DNA from: Natrarchaeobaculum aegyptiacum
GTDB lineage: Archaea; Halobacteriota; Halobacteria; Halobacteriales; Natrialbaceae
Assembly: GCF_002156705.1 (NCBI RefSeq)
Contig: NZ_CP019893.1
Location: 2,914,001-2,978,000 of the forward strand
DNA: 64,000 nucleotides
Direction of reading: 5' to 3'
The notes below the pieces were generated by a model that had not been told where the DNA came from, ran no database searches, and worked only from the letters and a program-made list of their open reading frames with translations. Position 1 is the first letter of the stretch, and every line of letters begins with the position of its first letter. Made by a program: the position numbers and the translations under genes. Shown piece after piece: positions 40,958-51,085 of the stretch.

Positions 40958-42592
40958 GTGTCAAATCATATCTCTCCTCGGGAACGGTCCGACGAATCAC
41001 CCGCGAGTGATCGGACCGAAATACTAGACGATTGTTCTGGGCGTGGAACGGCCGACGATCCTTACGTACTCACGACCGTCGTCGACCTGGATGCGATTCG
41101 TGTCGAGCCGACTGCCCACTACGAACTCGGGGCGGACATCGACGCGATTGAAACTCAGTCGTGGAATGATGGAGCAGGCTTCGAACCCATTGGTGACGAC
41201 GCGACACCGTTTTCTGGAATGCTCGACGGGTGTGGTCACGAGATAACCGGCTTGTACATCTGTCGCCCGGAGGACCGTCTGGTCGGTCTCGTTAGTGTCA
41301 ATACTGGGACGATCGAACGACTCAAGCTGGATTCGCTTGAGGTTACCGGCGCAGCGGTCACTGGCGGGATCGCTGGCGAACAGCTCGGAACGATCCGTCG
41401 CTGTACGGTCGATGGAACAATTGAAGGGGAGAACGCGGTCGGCAGCGTGGTAGGAAAGAACCTCGATCGGATCGACGCAGTCACGTCGAACGCGACGGTG
41501 ACTGGTGAGGAGTCAGTCGGTGGACTCGCAGGTGAGAACAGATGTGAGGTGCTCGACAACGGGCTTGCTGGTGACCATCGCGGGGAAATCAGTGACTCTG
41601 CTAACGAGGGGACGGTTACTGGAACGACGCAGGTCGGTGGAATCACGGGCAAGAACTCGGAGACGATCCGCGACTCAACGTCGACTGGGTCGGTTTCGGG
41701 CGAGACGGATGTTGGTGGCATCGCCGGCCACAACCGGGGCACTATCGAATCGGTTCGGAGTGACGCGGAAGTGACCGGTGACAAACGGGTCGGTGGGCTG
41801 GCCGGAGAGAACAGCACCGGTCAGGTGCTTGACTCACACGCTAGCGGCGACGTGATCGGCGGCCGCTCCGTCGGCGGTATCGTTGGAGAGAACTCGCACA
41901 ACTCATCAGTAATAAAGAACAGCCGGGACGGGTACATCTCGGGAGCGAAATGGATCGGCGGCGTGGTCGGCTGGCAGGAGGGGACTGTTCGCCACTGTGC
42001 GGTGACGGGAAGGATCGAAGTGGACGAATTTGTGGCCGGTGGAATCGCCGGCAAGGCAGGTTCTGGCACGATCGAGGAATCGGTAGCGGACTGCAATATC
42101 GACTGTTCCGGGATCGTCGTCGGCGGTCTCGTCGGAAAGCTCGGGTCCAGAACAACACTCCACGATTCGCTCGCTACGGGCTCGGTTTCGGGAGAGGGAA
42201 TCGCCGGTGGCTGTGTCGGTGAAGGAGAAGCAAACGCAGAGATACGACGCGTTCTCGCCACGGGGCGGGTTCGGACGTTCGGCGACGAAAGCGTTGCAAA
42301 ACGGCTCGTGGAGCGAATCCTGACGGTTCTGGGATACAGTGGCGTCGGCGGGGTCGTCGGGAAGGGACGCGCGACGGTCGCCGACAGCTATTGGGACACT
42401 GAAACGACGAACCAATCGTCCGACTCCATCCTCCCTGCTGCGCGCGGACTCCGTACGGAGCGTCTGCAGGGCGACCCAGCGCAGGAACATCTCTCGGCGT
42501 TCGATTTCGACCAAACCTGGCGGACGAACGACGGGGACTACCCTACTCTTCGATCGCTCCCCACGACGGATACTGACTATAGTGACAACTGA
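40958..42592 (+). CDS. GLUG-repeat beta-helix protein
   Basis: A 544-residue protein made of about twelve GLUG-type repeats with the pattern VGGIAGxNxGTIxxS (for example VGGITGKNSETIRDS and VGGLAGENSTGQVLDS), which stack into a parallel beta-helix. Repeats run from about residue 110 to 480; the end has YWDTETTNQSSDS and GDYPTL, common at GLUG protein ends. Such repeats are typical of surface adhesins, but there is no signal peptide or anchor here. The start is a GTG with a TATA box at the right distance. It could be released by another route or have lost its export signal. Confidence 0.75.
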   Translation: MSNHISPRERSDESPASDRTEILDDCSGRGTADDPYVLTTVVDLDAIRVEPTAHYELGADIDAIETQSWNDGAGFEPIGDDATPFSGMLDGCGHEITGLYICRPEDRLVGLVSVNTGTIERLKLDSLEVTGAAVTGGIAGEQLGTIRRCTVDGTIEGENAVGSVVGKNLDRIDAVTSNATVTGEESVGGLAGENRCEVLDNGLAGDHRGEISDSANEGTVTGTTQVGGITGKNSETIRDSTSTGSVSGETDVGGIAGHNRGTIESVRSDAEVTGDKRVGGLAGENSTGQVLDSHASGDVIGGRSVGGIVGENSHNSSVIKNSRDGYISGAKWIGGVVGWQEGTVRHCAVTGRIEVDEFVAGGIAGKAGSGTIEESVADCNIDCSGIVVGGLVGKLGSRTTLHDSLATGSVSGEGIAGGCVGEGEANAEIRRVLATGRVRTFGDESVAKRLVERILTVLGYSGVGGVVGKGRATVADSYWDTETTNQSSDSILPAARGLRTERLQGDPAQEHLSAFDFDQTWRTNDGDYPTLRSLPTTDTDYSDN

Positions 42593-42649
42593 TACGGGTT
42601 ACTGTCCCAATCACACACCTGTCGTGCGATCGGGTGTGCGTTGACGTCG

Positions 42650-43045
42650 GGTCGGTACTATCTGTCTCGTCGAGCACGCCGAGTGCCCAGAGCCCGATTC
42701 CGATCAGAGCGAGCGCGCCAACGCCATACCCGACGATCGCATTGTAGAAGTGACGCGTCGTCTCGGTTTCACAGCCCGGCGAGACGACGACCTCCGGAAC
42801 CGCATCCCCGTCGTTATCACCGGGCCAGTAAGTCGCGAGTCAGTCGAGTCATCGGAGTCGTTCTCGACGACGGTCCCGAGCACCGCTATCCGTTCCGGAC
42901 CCACGCAATTCCCGTCTCGGGGGTGGCTTGCCAGTACGCGAGCCCGACGACGAGCAGCCACACGTGAACAGAACAACAGCACCAGTACGAGGATGGCCCG
43001 TAGGCGGCGAGGCCGAATACCGACGGGAGGCCGAGCTGCGTCACG
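42650..43045 (-). pseudogene. Decayed multi-helix membrane protein
   Basis: Two frames on the minus strand give convincing pieces: VTQLGLPSVFGLAAYG and VHVWLLVVGLAYWQATPETG (near 42905-43045), then after a frame change RHFYNAIVGYGVGALALIGI and GLWALGVLDE (near 42670-42760). Stops and frameshifts separate them. It looks like a lost haloarchaeal membrane gene of unknown function. The rest of 42593-43273 shows nothing coding. Confidence 0.6.
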
Positions 43046-43273
43046 TTCGCACCAACACAGATTGCGGATCTATTACATCCGGTTCCGGCACTGCTCCTGG
43101 TTCGTCACAACGTCGTTGCGGCGTCCCGTGGGGTCGCTGCGCACCCGTTCGGAGGTCAGGCGCGTCGGCGAGAAAACGAGGGTGAGCTGATCGAGACGCT
43201 CATACGGACCATTGCTGGTCAGTTCCAGCGCGGCCGCAAGACGGATCGTGGCGGTGAATCGGTACAGGTCATA

Positions 43274-43657
43274 TCAGGCGATCTGGTCTTCGTACTCCTC
43301 GGCGGTCAGAATGTCCTCGAGTTCGTCCGTATCGTCGGGGTCGATCTCGAGCATCCAGCCCTCGCCGAAGGGGTCGTCGTTGACCAGTTCCGGTGCGTCG
43401 AAGAGTTCCTCGTTGACGTCGACGACCTCGCCACTGACGGGCGCGTAGAGGTCGGAGACGGCTTTGATCGACTCGACGACGCCGAACTCGTCTTCCTGGG
43501 TGACGGTGTCACCCTCGTCGGGGAGTTCGACGAAGACGACGTCGCCGAGTTCGTCCTGTGCGAAGTCGGTGATGCCGACGCGGACGACGTCGCCGCGGTC
43601 GTGTGCCCACTCGTGCGATTCCAGGTATCGTCTGTCCTCGGGGATTTCGAAACTCAT
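43274..43657 (-). CDS. gcvH: Glycine cleavage system H protein
   Basis: A 127-residue lipoyl carrier of the glycine cleavage system. [19 protein letters not shown] and [16 protein letters not shown] (lipoyl lysine K65) with [11 protein letters not shown] are diagnostic. It carries the aminomethyl group between P, T and L proteins. It lies 42 bases downstream of gcvT in the same direction; gcvP is not in the window. Confidence 0.95.
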   Translation of the reverse strand: MSFEIPEDRRYLESHEWAHDRGDVVRVGITDFAQDELGDVVFVELPDEGDTVTQEDEFGVVESIKAVSDLYAPVSGEVVDVNEELFDAPELVNDDPFGEGWMLEIDPDDTDELEDILTAEEYEDQIA

Positions 43658-43699
43658 TGTGTGTGGTGTGCGATGTGCATCAGGTCTACGCGGATCTAC

Positions 43700-44809
43700 T
43701 TAGACGGTGTCGATAAACGGCGGTTGTTCGACGCGAGCTTTCTTCGACTGGCCGCGGACGATCACCTGCAGGGTCGTGCCGGGCTCTGTGAACTCGCTGC
43801 GGACGTACCCCATCCCGATCGGTCGGCCGAGCGTCGGACTCATCGTCCCACTCGTGACCGTGCCGATCACGCGGCCCTCGCTGCTCGTGATGTCGTAGCC
43901 GTGCCGGGGAACGCCGCGGTCGATCAACTCGAAGCCGACGAGTCGCTCCTCGAGTTCGTCGGGGTCGATCGCCGCGAGGGCGTCCCGGCCGACGAAATCG
44001 GTCTCGAGGTCGACGGCGAAGCCGATACCGGCCTCGTAAGGCGTCCGGGGGTTCGATTCGGGGTCGAACTCCTGGCCAGCGAGCAGGAAGCCCGCCTCGA
44101 GACGGAGCGTGTCGCGCGCGCCCAGCCCACAGGGCTGGCAGTCGAATACCTCCCAGACGGTTTCGGCTTCCTCCCACGGGAGGAGGAGTTCGAAGCCGTC
44201 TTCGCCGGTGTAGCCCGTTCGCGCGGCCAGACACTCGACGCCGGCGACGGTCGCAGCGGTGATCGAGAAGCGCGGCTGATCGCTCAGTGACTCCTCGCTG
44301 GCTTCGTCGACCAGGATCGGTGCCGACGGTCCCTGGACGGCGAACATGGCGTACTCGTCGGTTCGGTTGTCGACGGTCGCCTCGAGGTCCCACTCGTTGC
44401 GGTATTCGACCCAGCGTTCGTGGGTGCGCTCGTCGGTGCCCGCGTTGGGGACGAACAGGTAGGTCGGGTCGCCGTCGCCACCGGCTGCCTCGTCGGGAAG
44501 CCGGTAGACGATGACGTCGTCGATGATGATCCCGTCGTCGTCGGTGATCGCCGCGTACTGGGAGTTTCCGGCCTCGAGTTGGCTCACGTCGTTGGTGGTG
44601 AGTCGCTGCATCAACGCGGTCGCGTCCGGCCCGGTGACGTGGAGCTGGCCCATGTGAGAGACGTCGAAGATGCCGGCGTCCTCTCTGACCGCTGCGTGTT
44701 CGGTCTGGATCGAGTCGAACTCGACCGGCATGTCCCAGCCGCCAAACTCCGTAAACTTCGCATCCCGGTCACCGTGGTGATCCCACAGCGGCGGCTTCGA
44801 CAGCGGCAT
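43700..44809 (-). CDS. gcvT: Aminomethyltransferase (glycine cleavage T protein)
   Basis: A 369-residue protein that transfers the methylene group to tetrahydrofolate and releases ammonia. It reads LWDHHGDRDAKFTEFGGWDMPV at the start, then FDVSHMGQLHVTGPDA, QGPSAPILVDE, ARTGYTGEDGFELLLPWE, CGLGARDTLRLEAGF and the C-terminal barrel. All are family motifs at the usual length. ATG 44809 is well placed. First gene of a gcvT-gcvH operon. Confidence 0.95.
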   Translation of the reverse strand: MPLSKPPLWDHHGDRDAKFTEFGGWDMPVEFDSIQTEHAAVREDAGIFDVSHMGQLHVTGPDATALMQRLTTNDVSQLEAGNSQYAAITDDDGIIIDDVIVYRLPDEAAGGDGDPTYLFVPNAGTDERTHERWVEYRNEWDLEATVDNRTDEYAMFAVQGPSAPILVDEASEESLSDQPRFSITAATVAGVECLAARTGYTGEDGFELLLPWEEAETVWEVFDCQPCGLGARDTLRLEAGFLLAGQEFDPESNPRTPYEAGIGFAVDLETDFVGRDALAAIDPDELEERLVGFELIDRGVPRHGYDITSSEGRVIGTVTSGTMSPTLGRPIGMGYVRSEFTEPGTTLQVIVRGQSKKARVEQPPFIDTV

Positions 44810-45128
44810 ACTCGAGCAGTCAGTGCGGGAGTAGTAATGTCTTTTCGTCGGCCGGAGGTGACGGCCAGTCTCCGTCCCCTGTTGTACGTATCAGTTTCCT
44901 GTCTTTCACGAACGTTCGTCTACAACCACTCGTACGAGACGCCTGCTGGTGGCTGCCTCGGGCCTCGATGCGCCAGTCTGGAAAATCGAAAAACGTCAAC
45001 GTTACGTGACCGGTTCACGAACGACAGTGTATATCAGAGCACACTGGGCGGACGTTCCTTCCCGGCGACGTGACGAGCGAGGTGACGAGACGCCGGGACC
45101 GACCCCGTGCACGAGTGATCGACAAATC
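44810..45128. other. Divergent intergenic region between gcvT and the FAD oxidoreductase
   Basis: 319 bases with no gene. Promoters for both directions should lie here. An AT-containing tract GTGTATATCAGAGC about 95 bases before the oxidoreductase ATG is the only TATA-like run I see on that side. Confidence 0.5.
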
Positions 45129-48100
45129 ATGACGACGAATCCTCCCGCCGTACGCGACGAGATCGCTTCAGACCCGGCCGCCGACGGCCGGGCCGACTAC
45201 GACTATACTTCGGGACCCATCGAGCGACCGGACCTGGTCGCCGACCTCCGGGAGCGGATCGACGGCGACGTCCGGTTCGACACCTACACCCGGAGCCTGT
45301 ACGCGACCGACGCCAGCGCCTACCAGCAGACGCCGATCGGCGTCGTCTTCCCGCGATCGACCGACGACGTCTCGAGCGTCGTCGCCTACTGCGCCGAGCG
45401 TGAGATCCCGGTCCTCCCGCGTGGCGGCGGCACGAGTCTCGCCGGGCAGGCGGTCAACGAGGCCGTCGTCCTCGATTTCACCCGCCACATGGACGACGTC
45501 GTCTCCGTCGACCCCGACGCCGGACGTGCTCGCGTCCAGTCCGGGGCCGTCCTCGAGACCCTCAATGCGACCCTCGCCCCACACGGGCTGAAGTTCGCAC
45601 CCGACCCCGCCGCCGGGAACCGGAGCGCCATCGGTGGGGCGATCGGCAACAACTCGACGGGCGCGCACTCGCTGGTCTACGGCAAGACCGACGCCTACGT
45701 CGAGGAGTGTGAGGTCGTCCTCGCTGACGGCACGGTCACGACCCTCGGCGAGACGGACCTCGAGGACCTGCGCGTGCAGGCCGATCCCGACGGTGACATC
45801 ATAGAGCGCGTCGCGAGCGAGGTCGTTCGGATCGTCGACGAGGACGCAGACGCCGTTCGCGACCGGTTCCCGAACCTCAAGCGCAACGTCTCGGGCTACA
45901 ACCTCGACGTACTCGTCGAGGAAGCCGAGTCCGGGTCGGTGAACCTCGCACGACTGCTCGCCGGAAGCGAGGGGACGCTCGCGGTCGTCACCGAGGCCGA
46001 GGTTTCCCTCGAGCCGGTTCCCGAGACGAAGGCCGTCTCGTTGCTGTTCTACGACAGCGTCCTCGACGCAGTCACCGACGTCCAGTACGTCCTCGCACAC
46101 GAACCGGCGGCGGTCGAACTCATCGACGACGTGTTGCTCGGGCTGGCCCGGGACACCGCGGAGTTCGAGGACGTGGCGGCGCTCGTCCCCGAGGGGGCAG
46201 ACGCCGCTTTGCTCGTCGAGTTCTACGCCGAGGACGACGATCACGGCCGCCAGCAGACCGCGAATCTGCTCGCAGATCGCGTCCCCGAGTGTGAGGCCGA
46301 CGCCGATCCCCGGGGTGACCGACCCGATGCCGACGAACTGCTCGCACTCGAGGGGCTCGAAGCCCACGCCGCGGCTGATCGCGACCAGTTCTGGAAACTC
46401 CGGAAGGCCGGCCTGCCGATTCTGCTCTCGCGGACGTCGGACGAAAAGCACATCAGTTTCATCGAGGACTGTGCGATCCCGCCGGAACACCTCCCGGAGT
46501 TCGTCGACCGGTTCCAGTCGCTGTTGCTCGAGCTCGGTCGGACCGACGACGCGGCCTTCTACGCCCACGCGGGGCCGGGGGTACTCCACGTGCGCCCACT
46601 GGTCGACACGAAAGCCGAGGCCGACCGCGAGGACATGGTGACGATCGCCGACGAGGTGACGGACATGGTCGTCGAGTTCGGCGGCTCGGTCTCGGGCGAG
46701 CACGGCGACGGTCGCGCGCGTACCCAGTGGAATCGCAAGCTCTACGGCGAGGAGCTCTGGCAGACATTCCGCGAGCTGAAGACTGCGTTCGACCCTGACT
46801 GGTTGCTCAACCCCGGGAACATCTGTGGCGACCACGACATGACCGAGCACCTCCGGTACGACAGCGACTACAGCCACGACCCCGGTTTCGACCCCGCGCT
46901 CAACTGGGACAACGAGAACGGTATGCAGGGGATGGTCGAACTCTGTCACGGCTGTGGCGGCTGTCGCGGCGATCAGGACACCACCGGCAGCGTCATGTGT
47001 CCGACCTACCGCGCGGCCGACGAGGAGGTCACGGCCACCCGCGGCCGGGCGAACCTCCTGCGCAACGCGATGAGCGGCGACCTCCCCGACGACCCGACCG
47101 ACGACGAGTTCGTCGAGGAAGTACTGGACCTCTGTATCGGCTGCAAGGGCTGTGCGCGTGACTGCCCGAGCGAGGTCGACATGGCCAAGCTCAAGACCGA
47201 AGTCATGCACGCCCGCCACCAGGAACACGGCTCGAGCCTCCGGGACAAACTCTTCGCGAACTTCGATCGGCTCGCACCGCTCGGGAGCGCACTCGCCCCG
47301 CTCGCGAACGCCGCCCAGACGCTTCCGGGCAGCGGCACTATCGCCGAGAAGACCGTGGGAATCGCCCGCGAACGATCGCTCCCACACTTCCACCGTGAGA
47401 CGGTTCAGGACTGGTTCGACGCCCGCGGCGGGTCACGGATTCCGGAAAGCGACGCCGAGCGCAAGGCCGTCTTCTTCGTCGATACTTACACGAACTATAG
47501 CCACCCTGCCGTCGGCCGGGCAACCGTGCGCGTGCTCGAGGCCGCTGGTGTCCACGTGGACCTCGCACGCCGGACCGACAGCGGTCGACCGCCGCTCTCG
47601 AAGGGGTTCGTCGATCGGGCTCGCGAGACGATGCGGGCCAACGTGGCCGAACTCGCTCCGCGCGTCGCCGAGGGCTGGGACGTCGTCCTCGCGGAGCCTT
47701 CGGACGCGGTGATGTTCCAGTCCGACGCGCTCGACTTGCTCGGCGGCGACGCCGTCGAGTCGGTCGCCGGGAACAGTTACGGCGTCTGTGAGTACCTCGA
47801 CACCTTCCGGCTCGACGAGACCGTCGAGTGGAACGCGCCAGCGGAGTCGCTCGCTTACCACGGCCACTGCCACCAGAAGGCGACCAAGAAAGACCACCAC
47901 GCCGTCGGCGTCCTCCGCCGGGCCGGCTACGACGTCGACCCGCTCGACTCGGGTTGTTGCGGGATGGCCGGCTCCTTCGGCTACGAGGCCGAACACTACT
48001 CGCTCAGCCAGTCGATCGCCGACATCCTCGTCGACCAGATCGACGACAGCGACGCCGCGGTCGTCACCGCACCCGGAACCTCCTGCCGGACCCAGCTCGG

Positions 48101-48209
48101 CGACCGGGCACTCGAGCCCGTCCCCGCCGAAAGCGCGTTAGCCGGCAGCGCCCTCGACGGCGAGGAGCCACCGACGCCCGTGGAACTGCTGGCGTACGCC
48201 GTCGCGTAA
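45129..48209 (+). CDS. FAD-linked D-2-hydroxyacid dehydrogenase with Fe-S and CCG domains (YdiJ-like)
   Basis: A 1026-residue fusion. Residues 50-280 are the FAD-binding PCMH fold (PRSTDDVSSVVAYCAEREIP, RGGGTSLAGQAV, GAIGNNSTGAHSLVYGKT). The FAD-oxidase C domain follows, ending in HAGPGVLHVRPL and GEHGDGRARTQWN. Next are two 4Fe-4S clusters (CHGCGGCRG...CPT and CIGCKGCARDCPSEV) and a cysteine-rich CCG domain with HGHCHQKATKK and LDSGCCGMAGSFG. The architecture and length match bacterial YdiJ, a D-2-hydroxyglutarate dehydrogenase; D-lactate or glycolate are other possible substrates. ATG 45129 is used; the upstream in-frame extension is not conserved in character. Confidence 0.88.
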   Translation: MTTNPPAVRDEIASDPAADGRADYDYTSGPIERPDLVADLRERIDGDVRFDTYTRSLYATDASAYQQTPIGVVFPRSTDDVSSVVAYCAEREIPVLPRGGGTSLAGQAVNEAVVLDFTRHMDDVVSVDPDAGRARVQSGAVLETLNATLAPHGLKFAPDPAAGNRSAIGGAIGNNSTGAHSLVYGKTDAYVEECEVVLADGTVTTLGETDLEDLRVQADPDGDIIERVASEVVRIVDEDADAVRDRFPNLKRNVSGYNLDVLVEEAESGSVNLARLLAGSEGTLAVVTEAEVSLEPVPETKAVSLLFYDSVLDAVTDVQYVLAHEPAAVELIDDVLLGLARDTAEFEDVAALVPEGADAALLVEFYAEDDDHGRQQTANLLADRVPECEADADPRGDRPDADELLALEGLEAHAAADRDQFWKLRKAGLPILLSRTSDEKHISFIEDCAIPPEHLPEFVDRFQSLLLELGRTDDAAFYAHAGPGVLHVRPLVDTKAEADREDMVTIADEVTDMVVEFGGSVSGEHGDGRARTQWNRKLYGEELWQTFRELKTAFDPDWLLNPGNICGDHDMTEHLRYDSDYSHDPGFDPALNWDNENGMQGMVELCHGCGGCRGDQDTTGSVMCPTYRAADEEVTATRGRANLLRNAMSGDLPDDPTDDEFVEEVLDLCIGCKGCARDCPSEVDMAKLKTEVMHARHQEHGSSLRDKLFANFDRLAPLGSALAPLANAAQTLPGSGTIAEKTVGIARERSLPHFHRETVQDWFDARGGSRIPESDAERKAVFFVDTYTNYSHPAVGRATVRVLEAAGVHVDLARRTDSGRPPLSKGFVDRARETMRANVAELAPRVAEGWDVVLAEPSDAVMFQSDALDLLGGDAVESVAGNSYGVCEYLDTFRLDETVEWNAPAESLAYHGHCHQKATKKDHHAVGVLRRAGYDVDPLDSGCCGMAGSFGYEAEHYSLSQSIADILVDQIDDSDAAVVTAPGTSCRTQLGDRALEPVPAESALAGSALDGEEPPTPVELLAYAVA

Positions 48210-48362
48210 CCGCTCGAGAGCCAGAGTCTGGTCTCGAGCGCTCGTTCTCACGTCCGTACACGATCGTCTCCGGTGCGAACCGGAGCGATCGAACGGATTC
48301 TCCGTCGCTCGTCGTCTACAGTGGCACAACGAGAGTGTCTCGAGGCCTGTCCCCGAGGTACT

Positions 48363-50822
48363 TCACCGGCCCAGTTCGTCGAACGTGAGCCTGTACGAGC
48401 CGCTGCCATCCACGGCGTAAACGAGCGCGTGGACCGATTCGTCACCGCTCAGGTCGAGGGTACACTCCTCGTCGCTGCCGGAACCCGTCGAGGCCTCGTC
48501 GTAATTGCTCGGCCCCGGACGCGATCCATCACGGGTCACGTAGAGGTCGAAGTCGGCGTCGGACGGTCCCTCGAGTGTGATCGTCAGCGAGCAGGGATCG
48601 TCCGTTCGCAAGCCGTAGCTCCAGTGGTCGCTGTAGCCCCACCAGCCACTCGAGAGGTTCCCGTCGACGGAGGCCGTCTCCCGCTCTTGACCACACCCAC
48701 CGGAGTCGTCGTCCCCGTTCTGTTCTTCGTCATCGTCTTGCTCGTCATCGTCGTCTTCGCCGTTCTCGTCATCGTCGTCAGGCTGGTTGCCGCCGGTTTC
48801 CTCGATGACTTCGTCGGGCGTTCGTTCCTCGCCACCGAGTTCGATCCACATGCCGCCGGGATTATCGAGATCGATCTCGGTGACCGCACCGTCGATCAGG
48901 TAGGCGTCGCCGTGGCCGCCGCTCGAGCCGCCGCTGGCGGTCCACGTGCCGTCGTCGTTCTCCGTAATCGTGTCTCCGGACCACGTGCCACCCCTGATCT
49001 CCTCACCCGCGGGGCTCTCGTAGGGAGCCTCGGCGAACTCGAGAGGCCCGTCGGCGACGAACTCGTAGTAGGAGGCGCCAGCGTCGGCGTCGGTGACGAA
49101 CGCGAGCAGGTTCGCTGGAACGTCCGTTTCGGATTCGTCGTCATCCTCGTCGGGTTCGTCGTTCCCGCCGGTCTCCTCGATGACCTCGTCGGGCGTTCGC
49201 TCCTCACCACCGAGTTCGATCCACATACCATCGGGGTTGTCGAGCTCGATGTCGGTGACCGCACCGTCGATCAGGTAGGCGTCGCCGTGACCGCCGCTCG
49301 AGCCGCCACTGACGTCCCGGGTTCCGTCGTCCCGCTCGTCGATGGTGTCGCCGCTCCAGGTGCCGCCCCGGATTTCCTCGCCTGCGGGGCTCTCGTAGGG
49401 GGCTTCGGTGAACTCGACCGCCCCGTCGACGGTGAACTCGTAGTAGGAGGCACCGGCGTCTGCGTCGGTGACGAACGCGAGCAAGTTGTCCGGTGCGTCG
49501 TCACGCCCGTCGTCTGTCTCCTCGTCGTCCTCGTCATCCTCGTCGGGTTCGTCGCTTCCGTCGTCTGGTTCGTCCGCACCATCGTCGCCGTCGTCGGGCT
49601 CGTGGCCCTCGGGAACGGTGGTGACCGCCGCTGCTGCGTTGATCCGCCCTGCGCCCTGATGGGGGCCGCGAAGTCCGACGTCCTCGGCTGTCGCCTCGAG
49701 GTGCTCGCGCAACGCGTCGACGGTGAGGTCCGGATACCGTGAGAGAACGAGGCCGGCCACGCCGGCGACGACCGGCGCAGCCATCGAGGTTCCCGATGCG
49801 CGGGTGTAGCCATCGTTCAGCGTCGTCGAGAGGACGCTCACGCCAGGTGCGGCGAGGTCGATCTCCGGCCCGCGGTTCGAGAACGAGGCGAGCCGATCCC
49901 TCGAGTCGACCGCAGAGACTGCCATCACCGCATCGTAGGCTGCCGGGTACGACACCGAACTCCCGTCGTTCCCCGCAGCACCGACGAGCAACGTCCCCTG
50001 CTCGACGGCGTAGTTGCAGGCGCGCTCCAGGGTGTGCCAGCCGCTTCGACTCCCCAGCGAGAGGTTGACGACGTCTGCACCCTGGTCGGCCGACCACTGG
50101 ATCGCGTCGGCGATGTCGGCGAGCGACCCGCTCCCTCGCTCGTTCAACGCCCGGGCACAGAGCATCGAGCAATTGCTGATGCCTGCGTGGCCCGTGCGGT
50201 TGTTCGTCACGCCGCCAGCGATTCCGGCGACGATCGTCCCGTGGGTTTCGTTCGAGTTTACCGGATAGGGGTCGTTTCCGCGACCTGCGAACTCTGCACC
50301 GATCCGGTCGTCGACGTTCGCCTCGAGGTTCTCGTGGTCGTACTCGACGCCCTGATCGACGATCGAGAGGACGACGTCGCCGTCGCCGACGGTCTCTGCC
50401 CACGCCTCTTCACACCCGATCCGCTGGGGGGCGTACTGCTGGTCGTACATCGGATCGTTCGGCCTCGAGAACGCCTCGAGCGTCGCGTTTTCTTCGACGT
50501 ACTCGATCGCGTCGATCCCCTCGAGCGTCGACCGAACCGATTCGACCGCCTCGGCGGGAGTCGATTCGGGGAGTTCGACCGTGACGTAGTGGAGCGTCTC
50601 GTTGCTGTGGACGACCGATCCGCGGCCGAGTGCCGACGCGACCGTCGATTCGGCGTCCGGGGTCGACGTCGAGACGCCGACGAGCAACTCCGTTCTACCA
50701 GCACTCGAGTCGCTACCGTCGTCGGCGCTCGCGAGGCCGGTCGAACCGAAGAACGCACCGAGGGCACCGGCCGCCTTGAGTACCGATCGTCGATCGCCGT
50801 CCGGGGGCACACCATTGGTCAT
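48363..50822 (-). CDS. Exported subtilisin-like serine protease with duplicated accessory domain
   Basis: An 819-residue halolysin-type protease. A Tat signal (DRRSVLKAAGALGAFFGS) is followed by an inhibitor-like propeptide to about 120, then the S8 domain with D156 (SIVDQGVEYDHEN), H194 (ETHGTIVAGIAGG), oxyanion N285 (AAGNDGS) and S345 (GTSMAAP). After an acidic linker a stretch of about 100 residues (NLLAFVTDADAGASYYEF ... ERTPDEVIEETGG) occurs twice, nearly identical. A final PPC-type domain (DADFDLYVTRDGSRPG) closes it. ATG 50822 is preferred over a GTG four codons earlier. It is secreted and probably degrades external protein. Confidence 0.92.
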   Translation of the reverse strand: MTNGVPPDGDRRSVLKAAGALGAFFGSTGLASADDGSDSSAGRTELLVGVSTSTPDAESTVASALGRGSVVHSNETLHYVTVELPESTPAEAVESVRSTLEGIDAIEYVEENATLEAFSRPNDPMYDQQYAPQRIGCEEAWAETVGDGDVVLSIVDQGVEYDHENLEANVDDRIGAEFAGRGNDPYPVNSNETHGTIVAGIAGGVTNNRTGHAGISNCSMLCARALNERGSGSLADIADAIQWSADQGADVVNLSLGSRSGWHTLERACNYAVEQGTLLVGAAGNDGSSVSYPAAYDAVMAVSAVDSRDRLASFSNRGPEIDLAAPGVSVLSTTLNDGYTRASGTSMAAPVVAGVAGLVLSRYPDLTVDALREHLEATAEDVGLRGPHQGAGRINAAAAVTTVPEGHEPDDGDDGADEPDDGSDEPDEDDEDDEETDDGRDDAPDNLLAFVTDADAGASYYEFTVDGAVEFTEAPYESPAGEEIRGGTWSGDTIDERDDGTRDVSGGSSGGHGDAYLIDGAVTDIELDNPDGMWIELGGEERTPDEVIEETGGNDEPDEDDDESETDVPANLLAFVTDADAGASYYEFVADGPLEFAEAPYESPAGEEIRGGTWSGDTITENDDGTWTASGGSSGGHGDAYLIDGAVTEIDLDNPGGMWIELGGEERTPDEVIEETGGNQPDDDDENGEDDDDEQDDDEEQNGDDDSGGCGQERETASVDGNLSSGWWGYSDHWSYGLRTDDPCSLTITLEGPSDADFDLYVTRDGSRPGPSNYDEASTGSGSDEECTLDLSGDESVHALVYAVDGSGSYRLTFDELGR

Positions 50823-51085
50823 GTGACGGAACACATCTATTCACGAAATAAGTAAAATCTTCCCGAACAGAGCGTAGTTTATCTGGACATATTTTCGAAT
50901 CTAACTCGTCATTCCTAACACTAGTAGAATATAAACCGCGAACAAATGAACGTCACAGAATGTAGTACGTTCGAACAGTGGATAAACTGTCCCGGTGTTT
51001 TCGCCAGCAAGCGTGGGGATCGGTTCCGGACGGACGCCACCGGCGTTTCGCCACACCTATCTCTCACTCGCCACTATCGTGGCGC

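Noticed and set aside
45168-47393. Very long open frame on the minus strand (over 700 codons) opposite the FAD oxidoreductase
   Set aside because: It is the antisense of a certain gene. Long antisense frames are common in GC-rich haloarchaeal DNA, and the product has no domain logic.
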